A DNA stretch of 29,264 nucleotides, from the NCBI GenBank assembly GCA_964637655.1, contig CAZWUZ010000015.1, positions 1 to 29,264 of the forward strand, given 5' to 3'. Both the position numbers and the translations under genes were made by a program. Below are positions 1 through 7,440 of this stretch, one piece after another (positions within the stretch are counted from its first letter, which is position 1; the number at the start of each line of letters is the position of its first letter). Below the pieces are notes generated by a model. It saw nothing but the letters and a program-made list of their open reading frames with translations, did not search any database and was not told the origin of the DNA. Source of the stretch: CAZWUZ01 sp964637655 [NCBI: uncultured bacterium] (lineage in GTDB: Bacteria > DAOPZR01).

Positions 1-461
1 ACTTCCGACACCGTGTCGGCCAGCGCGATGAGTTCAAGGGTCGCACCGCGCCCGGTCAGTACCACCGCGCTGCGCGCATGCGTTCCCCGCACTGCCGCTG
101 CCACCGCCTCAGCGTCGAGCAGACCGCGGGCAACCGCGACACAGATTTCATCGAGAATGACGAGGTCCCACGCCCCGCCCGCCAGTTCCTGTTCCGCGCG
201 CCGCAGCGCCGCCTGCGCCACGTCGCGGTGTGCCGCAAAGCGCGGGCTGCTCTCCTCCGGCAGAAACCCGAGCCCCGTCTGCACGTACACAGCTCCTTGC
301 TGCATGGCAAAAAAGCGTTCTTCGCCGGTATCCTGCCCCTTGACGAAACCGAGGATGAGCACCTGCTGCCCGTTGCCGAGCGCGCGGGCGGCCATGCCCA
401 GCGCCGCCGTCGTCTTCCCCTTGCCGTCCCCCGTGCAGAGCACAATGCGCCGCGGCGCCAT
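1..461 (-). CDS. cobO: Corrinoid adenosyltransferase (cob(I)yrinic acid a,c-diamide adenosyltransferase), 3' end cut by window
   Basis: Transfers the 5'-deoxyadenosyl group from ATP to the cobalt of reduced corrinoids, in the cytoplasm. The frame begins at ATG 461 with MAPRRIVLCTGDGKGKTT, the P-loop of the CobO/BtuR family (residues 11-18). Family landmarks follow: ILGFVKGQDTGEERFF, then a WDLVILDEIC stretch (Walker-B-like) and the VVLTGR segment. About 153 codons are visible; full-length family members are roughly 170-200 residues, so only the C-terminal end is missing. The start is supported by GGGAG 7 bases upstream. The gene lies 41 bp downstream of the antitoxin stop on the same strand with no visible terminator, so read-through from the toxin-antitoxin promoter is likely (inference). 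The divergent cobD/cobQ/cbiB genes act on the same pathway. Confidence 0.93.
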   Translation of the reverse strand, partial: MAPRRIVLCTGDGKGKTTAALGMAARALGNGQQVLILGFVKGQDTGEERFFAMQQGAVYVQTGLGFLPEESSPRFAAHRDVAQAALRRAEQELAGGAWDLVILDEICVAVARGLLDAEAVAAAVRGTHARSAVVLTGRGATLELIALADTVSE

Positions 462-502
462 ACGTATCTCCCGGTGATTCCTGGATTGTGTGTGTCTGAT
501 TG

Positions 503-748
503 CTACGCGGCGTGTTTCTTCCTGCCGTTGGTCTTCCTGACCTGCCGCCGTACCGGAGCGGTCCGTTTGATGAGCGAACGCAACGCGGCATTGACCGCAG
601 CCGAATCCGGAAACTGTTCCGCCACATCAACATCAAGAACCACCACATTCGCCCCTTCGGCCAGAATTCGACCCACGTGTTTGCCCCGCACCGCCGTCCG
701 GTAATCGAACAGATATTCCCGTCGCATCTCTGCTTTACGCGTTTTCAT
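503..748 (-). CDS. BrnA-like (ribbon-helix-helix type) antitoxin
   Basis: An 81-residue basic protein whose start overlaps the end of the BrnT-like toxin gene by 14 nt. The core (YLFDYRTAVRGKHVGRI, then VVVLDVDVAEQFPDSAAVN and AALRSLIK) resembles small antitoxins paired with BrnT toxins. In these, a beta strand followed by a 'DVAxxFPDxxxVNxALR' helix forms a ribbon-helix-helix-like DNA-binding fold. The tail is rich in Lys/Arg (VRRQVRKTNGRKKHAA). The chosen ATG at 748 has AAAGG 7 bases upstream inside the toxin gene; a longer frame back to 856 would lie wholly within the toxin gene and is unlikely. Expected roles are neutralising the toxin and autoregulating the shared promoter (family knowledge). 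That this is canonical BrnA rather than a related antitoxin family is less certain. Confidence 0.8.
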   Translation of the reverse strand: MKTRKAEMRREYLFDYRTAVRGKHVGRILAEGANVVVLDVDVAEQFPDSAAVNAALRSLIKRTAPVRRQVRKTNGRKKHAA

Positions 749-1007
749 GGCGTTGCCTTTCCGCTGCTGTCGCGCACCGCGCGCTGATAATCCGCACCTT
801 GTCCTCCTGTTCGGTATAGGCCACCAGCAACAACCGTTTCCTGATTGACCAGCCAACCGTTATAAACCGGTCTTCTCCAGTCGAATGATCCGGATCAGCA
901 AACGTTGCCGCAAGCGGGTCGCAAAACACGGTAAGCGCCTCCTCAAAAGCAACACCATGCTTCTTCAGGTTGCTCCCGGCTTTTGCCTTGTTCCAGATAA
1001 AGCGCAT
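735..1007 (-). CDS. brnT: BrnT-family ribonuclease toxin
   Basis: A 90-residue protein matching the BrnT (COG2929) pattern throughout: FIWNKAKAGSNLKKHGVAF near the N-terminus, a central DHSTGEDRFITVG segment, then RLLLVAYTE and VRIISARCAT followed by an ERQRHE end. BrnT toxins are RelE-fold RNases that stop translation and are held by BrnA (family knowledge). The start at ATG 1007 is chosen over an in-frame GTG at 1022 because GGAGG lies exactly 6 bases upstream of the ATG. Its promoter (TTGACA-18-TATGAT) is back to back with that of the cobalamin synthesis genes. The downstream antitoxin overlaps by 14 nt and cobO follows. The toxin-before-antitoxin order is the usual one for this family. 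Confidence 0.88.
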   Translation of the reverse strand: MRFIWNKAKAGSNLKKHGVAFEEALTVFCDPLAATFADPDHSTGEDRFITVGWSIRKRLLLVAYTEQEDKVRIISARCATAAERQRHENA

Positions 1008-1024
1008 TCCCCGCCTCCACACAA

Positions 1025-1054
1025 ATCATACCGCCTTCCACCAACAGGTGTCAA
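1025..1054 (-). promoter_or_regulatory. Sigma70-like promoter of brnT-brnA(-cobO)
   Basis: On the minus strand, TTGACA (1054-1049) is separated by 18 bp from TATGAT (1030-1025), about 20 bp before the brnT start. The -35 is perfect and the -10 matches 5 of 6. It is arranged head to head with the cob promoter. Confidence 0.65.
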
Positions 1055-1056
1055 CC

Positions 1057-1085
1057 TTGACGGCACTGCCCCGGACAGATACAAT
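1057..1085 (+). promoter_or_regulatory. Sigma70-like promoter of the cobD-cobQ transcription unit
   Basis: TTGACG (1057-1062) and TACAAT (1080-1085) are separated by 17 bp, with the ATG at 1111. Each hexamer matches consensus at 5 of 6. Only 2 bp (1055-1056) separate this -35 from the divergent brnT -35. The leader is too short (about 20 nt) to hold a cobalamin riboswitch. Confidence 0.6.
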
Positions 1086-1110
1086 CCTTTCATCGACGAC
1101 GGAGAGACGG

Positions 1111-2163
1111 ATGAACGAACCGCACGGCGGGAACCGGCGCGCGGCGGCCGAGCGCTATGGCCGCCCGGCGGAGTCCTTCCTCGATTTCAGCGCGAATATC
1201 TGCCCGCTGCCGTATCCATCCGCGCTCGCGCAGCGCCTGGCGGAAACGCTGCCGCGCCTGCGCGAGTATCCCGCTCCGGAACATCGCGCGCTCACCGCGC
1301 GCCTCGCCGCCATCTACGGTTGCGACCCCGGGACCATCGTCATCGGCAACGGCACCGCGGAACTTGTGTTCGCGCTGCTGCGCGCGTTTCCTGCATCGCG
1401 TGTTGTCACCTGCGACCCGACCTTCACCGAGTATGCGCAGGCCGCACACGCCGCCAGCCGGCCGCACCTGAGCGTCCCGCGTACCGCGGCTGACGGGTTT
1501 GCCCTGCCCGCGGCAGCGCTGGCCGGGTGCCTGCAGGAAGGAGACCTGCTCTTCCTCGGACAACCCGATAACCCGACCGGCACCTGCCTGGCGGAAGCGG
1601 AACTCGCTGACGTGCGCGCGCTCTGCCGTAAGCGTCGCGCCATGCTCGTGCTCGATGAGGCGTTTGTCGATTATACGGACACGCCCTCGCTCGTCGGGCA
1701 GGCGGATGACACCCTCATCGTGCTGCGCGCACTGACCAAAATACTCGCTATCCCCGGTCTGCGCGTCGGCTTTCTCACTACTGCACCCGCGCTGGCTGCC
1801 CGCCTGCGCGAACTGCTCCCGCCGTGGAATATCAATGTCTGCGCGGAGGTCGCCGTCGATACGCTGCTGACGCGCACGTGGGTGGACGCGGCAGTTGCTG
1901 CCAACACCGCGGCACGCGCAGAACTCGCCCGCGGTCTGGCCGCGCTGCCGCTGCGGGTCTTCCCTTCGCAGGCGAATTTCCTGCTCGTTCGGCGCGCCGA
2001 TGGCGGCAGCGTCGCCGCGCTGGCTGATACGCTCGGGCGGCAGGGTATCCTCATCCGCACCTGCACGAACTTTGCCGGGCTTGATGATGCGTACCTGCGT
2101 GTCGCGGTGCGCACCCCGGACGACAACGCGCAACTGCTCGACGCCTTGCGGGCGGCACTATGA
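1111..2163 (+). CDS. cobD: L-threonine-O-3-phosphate decarboxylase (CobD of Salmonella / CobC of Pseudomonas type)
   Basis: A PLP-dependent fold-type I enzyme related to histidinol-phosphate aminotransferase. It makes (R)-1-amino-2-propanol O-phosphate, the linker joined to cobyric acid by CbiB. The 350-residue length fits the family. Visible landmarks are HGGN (residues 5-8), DFSANICPL (25-33), GNGTAEL (79-85), QPDNPTG (151-157), LDEAF (181-185) and ALTKILAIPGLRVG (207-220), in which K210 is the expected Schiff-base lysine. The ATG at 1111 is preceded by GGAGAG. An upstream in-frame extension to 970 would run antisense through brnT and its promoter and is rejected. The stop overlaps the cobQ start (ATGA). 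The chief alternative, histidinol-phosphate aminotransferase (HisC), is disfavoured by the HGGN/DFSANI signature and the neighbours. Confidence 0.9.
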   Translation: MNEPHGGNRRAAAERYGRPAESFLDFSANICPLPYPSALAQRLAETLPRLREYPAPEHRALTARLAAIYGCDPGTIVIGNGTAELVFALLRAFPASRVVTCDPTFTEYAQAAHAASRPHLSVPRTAADGFALPAAALAGCLQEGDLLFLGQPDNPTGTCLAEAELADVRALCRKRRAMLVLDEAFVDYTDTPSLVGQADDTLIVLRALTKILAIPGLRVGFLTTAPALAARLRELLPPWNINVCAEVAVDTLLTRTWVDAAVAANTAARAELARGLAALPLRVFPSQANFLLVRRADGGSVAALADTLGRQGILIRTCTNFAGLDDAYLRVAVRTPDDNAQLLDALRAAL

Positions 2164-3644
2164 CCCGCCCCGCACGCTGCCTGATGGTGCAGGGGACCGG
2201 CTCCCACGTCGGCAAGAGCGTGCTGGTCGCGGCGCTCTGCCGCATCTTCACGCAGGACGGGCACCGCGTACTGCCCTTCAAGGCGCAGAACATGGCGTTG
2301 AATTCCTTCGTCACTCCGGACGGCGGCGAACTCGGGCGGGCGCAGGCGGTGCAGGCGCAGGCCTGCCGCGTCCCGCCGCGCGTGGCGATGAATCCCGTCC
2401 TCATCAAGCCGACCGCGGATTGCGCCGCGCAGGTGGTGGTCAACGGCACACCGTGGGCCAACCTCTCCGCGCGCGACTACCACACGCGCAAGGCGGAACT
2501 GCTCGGACACGTTAGCGCCGCGCTCGATGAATTGCGTGCCGACGCGGATATCGTCGTCATCGAGGGGGCGGGGAGTCCGGCGGAGATCAACCTGCGCGAC
2601 AACGATATCGTCAACATGGCGGCCGCGCGCCTCGCGCAGGCGCCGGTGCTCCTTGCCGGTGACATCGACCGCGGCGGTGTCTTCGCCGCGCTCTACGGCA
2701 CCGTGGCGCTGCTCACAGAGGATGAGAAACGCTACGTGCGCGGGTTCATCATCAACCGCTTCCGCGGCGACCGCACGCTGCTCGAGCCCGCGTTTCCCAT
2801 GTTCCGTCAGCATACGCATATTCCCGTGCTCGGCGTCGTACCGTATCTCCATGACCTCGGGCTGCCGGCCGAGGACTCCGTCGAGTTCGAGGAACTCCCC
2901 GCCGCGCGGCCGTGGGGGGCAGACACCGTCAACATCGCCGTTATCCGCCTGCCGCATACCTCCAACTTCACTGATTTCGACGCGCTGCGCTGCGAACCCG
3001 ACGTGGCCCTGCGCTATGTGGCCTGCGGCGAACCGCTGGGCGGGCCCGATCTCGTCATCATTCCGGGCACCAAGAACACGCTTGGCGACCTGCAGGTGCT
3101 GCGCGCCTCGGGCACCGCGGACGCGCTGCTGCGCCTGCATGCCGCAGGCACACCCGTTTTCGGCATCTGCGGCGGCTACCAGATGCTCGGACAGCGCATC
3201 ACCGACCGTGTCGGTGCGGAAGGCCATGCCACTGCTGACGGGCTCGGCCTGCTCGCGCACGCCACCGAGTTCGGCACGGAAAAGCAATTGCGCCAGGTGG
3301 CAGGAGCACACCTGCCGTCAGGACTTCCCGTGGCGGGTTATGAAATCCACATGGGCGTGTCGGATGCGGCGGACAGTCCTCTCTTCCGCACTGCGGACGG
3401 GCGAACGCTCGGTAGCATCACTGCGGACGGGCGCGCGGCGGGGACCTACCTGCACGGCGTGTTCGATGCCGACGCCTTCCGCCGCAATTTTCTCGACGCG
3501 TTGCGCGTACGCAAGGGGCTCGCTCCGCGCACCACCATCACCCCGTATGACACCGATGCGCCGTTCGAGCGTCTCGCCGCCACCGTGCGCGCCGCGCTCG
3601 ATATGCCCGCCATCTACCGCATCCTCGACGCCGGCCTCTCCTGA
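2160..3644 (+). CDS. cobQ: Cobyric acid synthase, glutamine-hydrolysing (CobQ/CbiP)
   Basis: Amidates four carboxylates (b, d, e and g) of adenosylcobyrinic acid a,c-diamide to give adenosylcobyric acid, using glutamine and ATP. The 494 residues are typical of the family. The N-terminal dethiobiotin-synthetase-like ATPase begins MVQGTGSHVGKSVLVAALCR, followed by PFKAQNMALNSF and EIGRAQ-like segments and the VIEGAGSPAEINL motif. The C-terminal class I amidotransferase-like domain carries GICGGYQMLG with Cys337 as nucleophile, and YLHGVF with His432. The start ATG overlaps the preceding stop (ATGA), implying translational coupling. After the stop, 652 bp of repeats separate it from cbiB, so whether cbiB is on the same transcript is open. 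Confidence 0.96.
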   Translation: MTRPARCLMVQGTGSHVGKSVLVAALCRIFTQDGHRVLPFKAQNMALNSFVTPDGGELGRAQAVQAQACRVPPRVAMNPVLIKPTADCAAQVVVNGTPWANLSARDYHTRKAELLGHVSAALDELRADADIVVIEGAGSPAEINLRDNDIVNMAAARLAQAPVLLAGDIDRGGVFAALYGTVALLTEDEKRYVRGFIINRFRGDRTLLEPAFPMFRQHTHIPVLGVVPYLHDLGLPAEDSVEFEELPAARPWGADTVNIAVIRLPHTSNFTDFDALRCEPDVALRYVACGEPLGGPDLVIIPGTKNTLGDLQVLRASGTADALLRLHAAGTPVFGICGGYQMLGQRITDRVGAEGHATADGLGLLAHATEFGTEKQLRQVAGAHLPSGLPVAGYEIHMGVSDAADSPLFRTADGRTLGSITADGRAAGTYLHGVFDADAFRRNFLDALRVRKGLAPRTTITPYDTDAPFERLAATVRAALDMPAIYRILDAGLS

Positions 3645-3971
3645 TGTACTGCACGGCTTTCACCACGGAGCACACACGCTCCGCAGTAAACATGTATTCC
3701 CGACCAATACTGCAACTCTCAACGGCTTTCACCACAGAGCACGCAGAGCACGCGGAGCGGCTGCGATTGTTCACAGGTTTCTCTGTTTTCACCACTACCG
3801 CCTTTTGCCCACAGGGCCTTACCTGTTCCCCTTCTTCCATGTTTCTCCGTGCACTCCGTGTGCTCCGTGGTAAAGCAGGTCCGTTCTGCCACCCTTCGCA
3901 GCAACTCTCAACGGCTCTCACCACGGAGCACACGGAGCACGCAGAGCGCACACGATCTGCAACAGGTATGG

Positions 3972-3996
3972 ATTCCCGATTACCCATTTCGGGAAT
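3972..3996. repeat. Short palindrome ATTCCCGA-N9-TCGGGAAT (dRS3-like)
   Basis: A perfect 8-bp inverted repeat with a 9-nt loop, embedded in array A and followed by GACA. A sequence-related copy lies at 9491-9511 in array B. The form resembles the dRS3-type GATTCCCG...CGGGAATGAC dispersed repeats known in Neisseria and other genomes. The similarity is judged by eye. Confidence 0.7.
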
Positions 3997-4068
3997 GACA
4001 CATGGAACCTGCCCGCAGGGCCGGCCCTGCTCCCCTTCTTCCGTATTTTTCCGTGCGCTCCGTGTGCC

Positions 4069-4244
4069 CCGTGGTAAAGCAGTGTCTTTTCTCGGCGAAC
4101 TCTGCGTGCTCTGCGGTGAACAGTTCCGTGCCGTTCTCCGTGCGCTCCGTGTGCTCCGTATGCTCCGTATGCTCCGTGTGCTCCGTGTGCTCCGTGGTAA
4201 AGCAGTGTCTTTTCTCGGCGAACTCTGTGTGCTCTGCGGTGAAC
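4069..4244. repeat. Approx. 53-bp direct duplication flanking a 9-bp tandem repeat
   Basis: The segment 4069-4121 (CCCGTGGTAAAGCAG, then TGTCTTTTCTCGGCGAACTC and so on to GCGGTGAACA) recurs at 4192-4244 with only two or three changes, an offset of 123 bp. Between them, 4140-4196 is a tandem run of about six units of the 9-mer GTGCTCCGT/ATGCTCCGT. Such structure suggests growth by slippage or recombination. Confidence 0.85.
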
Positions 4245-4296
4245 ATGTTTCCGGTTTTCTCCGTAGCCGGTCAGTGTGCCGCGGAGACAGTCACGT

Positions 4297-5340
4297 ATGA
4301 TGGAGACATTCCTGCTGGTGTGGGGACAGGTAGTTGCCATCCTGCTCTGCGGGCTGATGCTCGATGTCATTGTCGGTGACCCGCAGTTTCGCCTGCATCC
4401 CGTGCGCCTCATCGGCGCCGCCATCACCGCGGCGGAGCGCGTCCTGCGCCGTCCGGCCGCTTCTCCCACCGCGCAGCGTCTCGCCGGCATGGTCGCCGTG
4501 CTGCTGGTGGTCGGCGGCACGGTCGCCGTCGCCGGCTGCCTGCTCTGGCTGCTCGTCGATCATATCGGCATCATGCTGCCGGCGCTGCTCGTCTGGGCCG
4601 CGGTGGCGGTGCGCGACCTGCTGCGCGAAAGCAGTGCCGTGCTGACGCACCTGCAACGCAACAACCTGCCCGCCGCGCGTGCGCAGGTGGCGCGCATCGT
4701 CGGGCGCGATACCGCTACGCTCGATGAGCCGGAGGTTGTGCGGGCCGCCGTCGAAACCGTTGCCGAGAGCGCCTGCGACGGCATCATCGCCCCGCTCTGC
4801 TGGGCAGCAGCATTCGCCCTGCCGCTCGCTGCGTGGGCGGCACTGCATCCCGGCAGCACCGCCTGGCACGTTGCCGTGTACGCCCCGCTCGGCGCGCTCT
4901 TCTGCCGCGCCGTCAACACCCTCGACTCGATGCTCGGGCACAAGGACGACCGCTACCGGTATTTCGGCTGGGCGGCCGCGCGCCTCGACGATCTTGTCAT
5001 GTACGTTCCCGCCCGCCTCACCGCGCTGCTCATGCTCCTCGCGGCGCCGCGGCCGCGTCCGCCACTGTCAGCCATGCTCACCATCGTCCGGCGCGATGCC
5101 CCGCGGCACCCGAGCCCGAACGCCGGCTGGCCCGAGACCGCCGCCGCGGCGGCGCTCGGCGTGCAACTCGGCGGCATGAATTTCTATGACGGTATCGCGG
5201 TCGACTACCCGCGTTTCGGCAATGCCACACGCGCGCTGCACGCGAACGATATTCTGGGGGTGAACCGGCTGGTCATCCACGCGCTCGCGCTCCTGCTGAT
5301 TGCGCTCTGCCTGCCGCTCATGCTATTGCTTTTCTCATAG
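4297..5340 (+). CDS. cbiB: Adenosylcobinamide-phosphate synthase (CbiB/CobD)
   Basis: An integral membrane enzyme that joins adenosylcobyric acid to aminopropanol phosphate. The 347-residue length fits the family (about 310-330 plus a few). Diagnostic segments are LDVIVGDPQFRLHPVRLIG near the N-terminus, ETVAESACDGIIAPLCW in the middle, then NTLDSMLGHKDDRYRYFGWA and AARLDDLVMYVPARLTAL. Multiple hydrophobic segments include the extreme N-terminus, two central stretches and the last 25 residues. Translation probably starts at ATG 4297 (GGAG 10 bases upstream); the adjacent ATG at 4300 is an alternative, and GTG-type starts further up fall in repeats. The stop is 9 bp from the next start. Named cobD in Pseudomonas nomenclature; cbiB is used here to avoid confusion with the decarboxylase. 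Confidence 0.95.
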   Translation: MMETFLLVWGQVVAILLCGLMLDVIVGDPQFRLHPVRLIGAAITAAERVLRRPAASPTAQRLAGMVAVLLVVGGTVAVAGCLLWLLVDHIGIMLPALLVWAAVAVRDLLRESSAVLTHLQRNNLPAARAQVARIVGRDTATLDEPEVVRAAVETVAESACDGIIAPLCWAAAFALPLAAWAALHPGSTAWHVAVYAPLGALFCRAVNTLDSMLGHKDDRYRYFGWAAARLDDLVMYVPARLTALLMLLAAPRPRPPLSAMLTIVRRDAPRHPSPNAGWPETAAAAALGVQLGGMNFYDGIAVDYPRFGNATRALHANDILGVNRLVIHALALLLIALCLPLMLLLFS

Positions 5341-5349
5341 GGGGACGAC

Positions 5350-5796
5350 ATGGACCTTGCTGCGGTATGTGACCTCATCCTGCAGGTGAAACAGGCACAA
5401 CTCGAACTCTACCGCGCTGCCGCCGTGGCATTACCGGAGCAGAAACGCATCTGGCTGATGTTCGAAACCGACTGCGAAAGCCATCAGCTCGCCTACACGA
5501 AAGTCAGAACGGCGGCCACGGAGAACCCGGGCCGCTGGGTACAGCATCCCTTCACGGAGCAGGTGGCGAAACACCTGCTCGACGAGATGCGCGCCTCGAC
5601 GCCTCAGCTCCGCGATGGGAAACTGGTCGCCCGTTATGCCTACACTTTCATGGCCGACGCGGAGAAATCGTTGCTCGACGCGAAACTCTACGATGCCGTG
5701 CGCACCGACCTGACTGAATATGCCAACCTGCTCGACACGGTGAAGAACGAAGCCCTCGCCCACAGCACCAAACTGCGCGAACTCTCCCGCATGTAA
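5350..5796 (+). CDS. Small all-helical protein of unknown function, possibly a ferritin/rubrerythrin-like relict
   Basis: 148 residues, no signal peptide and no membrane segment. The sequence reads as about five amphipathic helices: LAAVCDLILQVKQAQLELYR, the RIWLMFETDCESHQLAY stretch, HPFTEQVAKHLLDEM, YAYTFMADAEKSLLDAKLYD and TEYANLLDTVKNEALAHSTK. The helix-loop layout recalls ferritin-like four-helix bundles. However, only a partial E...ESH pairing is seen, not two clear ExxH motifs, so metal binding is doubtful. AGGGGG lies 5 bases before the ATG, and the start is only 9 bp after the cbiB stop, so it is almost certainly in the same transcription unit. I do not recognise the family; a link to corrinoid metabolism is guilt by association only. 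Confidence 0.72.
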   Translation: MDLAAVCDLILQVKQAQLELYRAAAVALPEQKRIWLMFETDCESHQLAYTKVRTAATENPGRWVQHPFTEQVAKHLLDEMRASTPQLRDGKLVARYAYTFMADAEKSLLDAKLYDAVRTDLTEYANLLDTVKNEALAHSTKLRELSRM

Positions 5797-5803
5797 AAAA
5801 ATC

Positions 5804-5943
5804 GGGGACGGGTGTTGACAAATTGACAAACTTTTGGCTATAAAGCCCGTATACGTCACCTATACGCCTTTCCGCCTATTTATCAACCAATATTCGCAAT
5901 ATGCTATATTTGCAAGTTTGTCAATTTGTCAACACCCGTCCCC
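5804..5943. repeat. 140-bp palindromic (MITE/REP-like) element, copy 1
   Basis: A perfect 30-bp inverted repeat: 5804-5833 (GGGGACGGGTGTTGACAAAT, then TGACAAACTT) and its exact complement at 5914-5943, enclosing an 80-bp AT-richer spacer. It sits between the convergent ends of the small helical gene (stop 5796) and the TonB-like gene (stop 5953-5951). It could therefore act as a bidirectional terminator, or it may be a non-autonomous mobile element. A second copy of similar length and the same arm sequence is at 12156-12297. No transposase is present. Confidence 0.85.
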
Positions 5944-5950
5944 ATTGCCT

Positions 5951-6634
5951 TCAGCGCAGGGCGAAACGGACAGGAACGATGCCGCGGGCCTCGCGCGGCA
6001 TGCCGTCGACCGTGACCGGGGCAAAGGTCCAGCCGCGCACCGCGTGCAGGGCAGCCGCATCGAGCACGTCATACCCTGAACTCCGCACCAGCGATGCGGT
6101 AGTGACCCGGCCGCGAATATCGACTTCCACCTGCACGCGCACGGTCCCCTCGTAGCCGCGCCGCTGCGCCAGCGCGGGATACTCGGGCGGCGGGGCGCTG
6201 CGATAGTGCATTTGCGAAACCGTCACCATGCCGCCGGCTTCACCGGCAGCAGCGGGCGACGCCGGTGCCGCCGCTGCCGGCGTCGCCAGACGTGACGGGA
6301 GTACCGGCGGCATGACTGCTGCCGGTGCGGTGAACTCCGGGGCGGGTACCGCAGCTGCCGCCGTCAGCACCGGGGCGGGCAGTGCCGCGGGTGGCGGCTC
6401 GACTGCCGCTGCCGAAGCTGCCGTCGGCACAGGTTCCGGTTCGGTCAGTTCCCTGACGGGCGCATGGCGGCGTTCAGCAGCTGCTGTCGCGGATGCAGGT
6501 TCCTCCGCCAGCGTGCACCAGACCACCAGTTCCGGCGGCGGCGCCTGCGGTGCAACCGCCACACCGCCCGGAAGCAGCACACAAACCGCAGCATGCGCCA
6601 GCACGCTCAGTGTTGCCGCCGTCCCGAGTTTCAC
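5951..6634 (-). CDS. TonB-family energy transducer
   Basis: A 227-residue protein with TonB architecture: an N-terminal membrane anchor (about residues 5-24), a long Pro/Ala-rich periplasmic spacer (about 30-135), and a C-terminal TonB_C domain (about 148-227). The C-terminal domain contains PPEYPALAQRRGYEGTVRV, then VEVDIRGRV and a GWTFAPVTVDG stretch. It would transmit proton-motive-force energy to the outer-membrane receptor. Its start overlaps the ATPase stop by 4 nt (ATGA), making it the last gene of the uptake run and so probably dedicated to the BtuB-like receptor. ExbB/ExbD are not in the window. The stop lies 8 bp from the palindromic element. Confidence 0.9.
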   Translation of the reverse strand: MKLGTAATLSVLAHAAVCVLLPGGVAVAPQAPPPELVVWCTLAEEPASATAAAERRHAPVRELTEPEPVPTAASAAAVEPPPAALPAPVLTAAAAVPAPEFTAPAAVMPPVLPSRLATPAAAAPASPAAAGEAGGMVTVSQMHYRSAPPPEYPALAQRRGYEGTVRVQVEVDIRGRVTTASLVRSSGYDVLDAAALHAVRGWTFAPVTVDGMPREARGIVPVRFALR

Positions 6635-7440
6635 CGCTGCTCCCGTTCCAGCAGGCGCCGCGCGACGGGATAGATATGCGGGCGCTTCGTCACCGGATGT
6701 TCGCCCACCACCACCACCGTGCGATAGACCGCCTCGATGTTTGCATAGGTGAGCACGTCCACGGGCGTGCCGTCACCATAGACCTTCCCCTCGTGCAGCA
6801 GCACGGCGCGGTCACAGTAGTCCGCCACCAGGTTGAGGTCATGCAGGATCATCAGCACCGCCAGCCCGTTGGCATTGAGCCGCCGCAGCCGGTCGAGGAT
6901 GTCGGTCTGATGGCTGATGTCGAGGTGCGCAGTCGGCTCGTCAAGGATAAGCAGCGCCGGCTGCTGCGCGAGCGCCTGCGCGAGGTGGACGCGCTGCGCT
7001 TCCCCCCCCGACAGTTCATTCACCGCACGCGCCGCGAGATGTTCCGTGTCGGTCAACGCCAGCGCCTCCGCCACCGCCGCCGCATCGTGCGCCGCCGCGT
7101 CCGTCCCCGCGTGCGGGTAGCGGCCCATGCGCACGAATTCCCGCACGCTGAACGGGAAGCTGCGTTCCGCCTGCTGCGGCAGCACCGCCACGCGCCGCGC
7201 CCGTCGCCGCCAGTCCAGCGCGTCCAGGGTCTCTCCGTCGAGCAGCACCGTTCCCGCCGTCGCCGGCAGCAGCCCGGTCAGCGCCCGCACCAGCGTCGTC
7301 TTGCCGCAGCCGTTCGGCCCCGCCACGCCGACCATCTCCCCCGCCCGTACCGTCAGTGACACGTCGCACAGCACGGCCCGCTCCCCGTAGCCGCAGGTCA
7401 GGCCGCGCGCCGCGAGCAGCGGGGTCAGAAGAGTTTCCAT
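6631..7440 (-). CDS. btuD: Corrinoid ABC transporter ATP-binding protein (BtuD/FecE family)
   Basis: A cytoplasmic ATPase of a type II ABC importer, 269 residues. Walker A GPNGCGKTT is at 41-49, the Q-loop glutamine near 90 (LPQQ), the signature LSGGEAQR at 143-150, Walker B LLILDEPT at 163-170, the D-loop HLD just after, and the H-loop His200. Its start overlaps the permease stop by 16 nt and its stop overlaps the TonB gene by 4 nt. Corrinoid specificity is inferred from the shared gene run with the riboswitch-controlled receptor; sequence alone would also allow haem or ferric siderophore. Confidence 0.9.
   Translation of the reverse strand: METLLTPLLAARGLTCGYGERAVLCDVSLTVRAGEMVGVAGPNGCGKTTLVRALTGLLPATAGTVLLDGETLDALDWRRRARRVAVLPQQAERSFPFSVREFVRMGRYPHAGTDAAAHDAAAVAEALALTDTEHLAARAVNELSGGEAQRVHLAQALAQQPALLILDEPTAHLDISHQTDILDRLRRLNANGLAVLMILHDLNLVADYCDRAVLLHEGKVYGDGTPVDVLTYANIEAVYRTVVVVGEHPVTKRPHIYPVARRLLEREQR

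Larger units (their letters stand above)
3653..4262. repeat. HTE-type intergenic repeat array A (between cobQ and cbiB)
   Basis: A mosaic of imperfect copies of the motif CCACGGAGCACACGGAGCAC and its reverse complement (GTGCTCCGTGTGCTCCGTGG). Outward-facing clusters lie near 3658-3690, 3729-3757, 3905-3948, 3848-3875, 4050-4125 and 4130-4240. Copies are joined by shared unit tails such as CTCAACGGCT, TCGGCGAACTCT and GGTAAAGCAG. Translating it gives the low-complexity TTEHTEHTE peptide often mis-annotated as a protein. No gene is supported here. It lies in the gap of an otherwise tight cobalamin cluster. Confidence 0.92.

Noticed and set aside
1671-3311. A 546-codon minus-strand frame opposite cobD and cobQ
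   Set aside because: Shadow; both plus-strand genes have catalytic motifs in frame.
3644-4300. Open frames on both strands in array A giving Cys/Ser/Val-rich or HTEHTE-rich peptides
   Set aside because: They are translations of the intergenic repeat with no ribosome site or family support; such entries are known spurious proteins.
5804-5943. Plain rho-independent terminator
   Set aside because: An 80-nt loop, no U-tract after either arm, and a second copy between divergent promoters argue for a repeat element, although termination activity remains possible.
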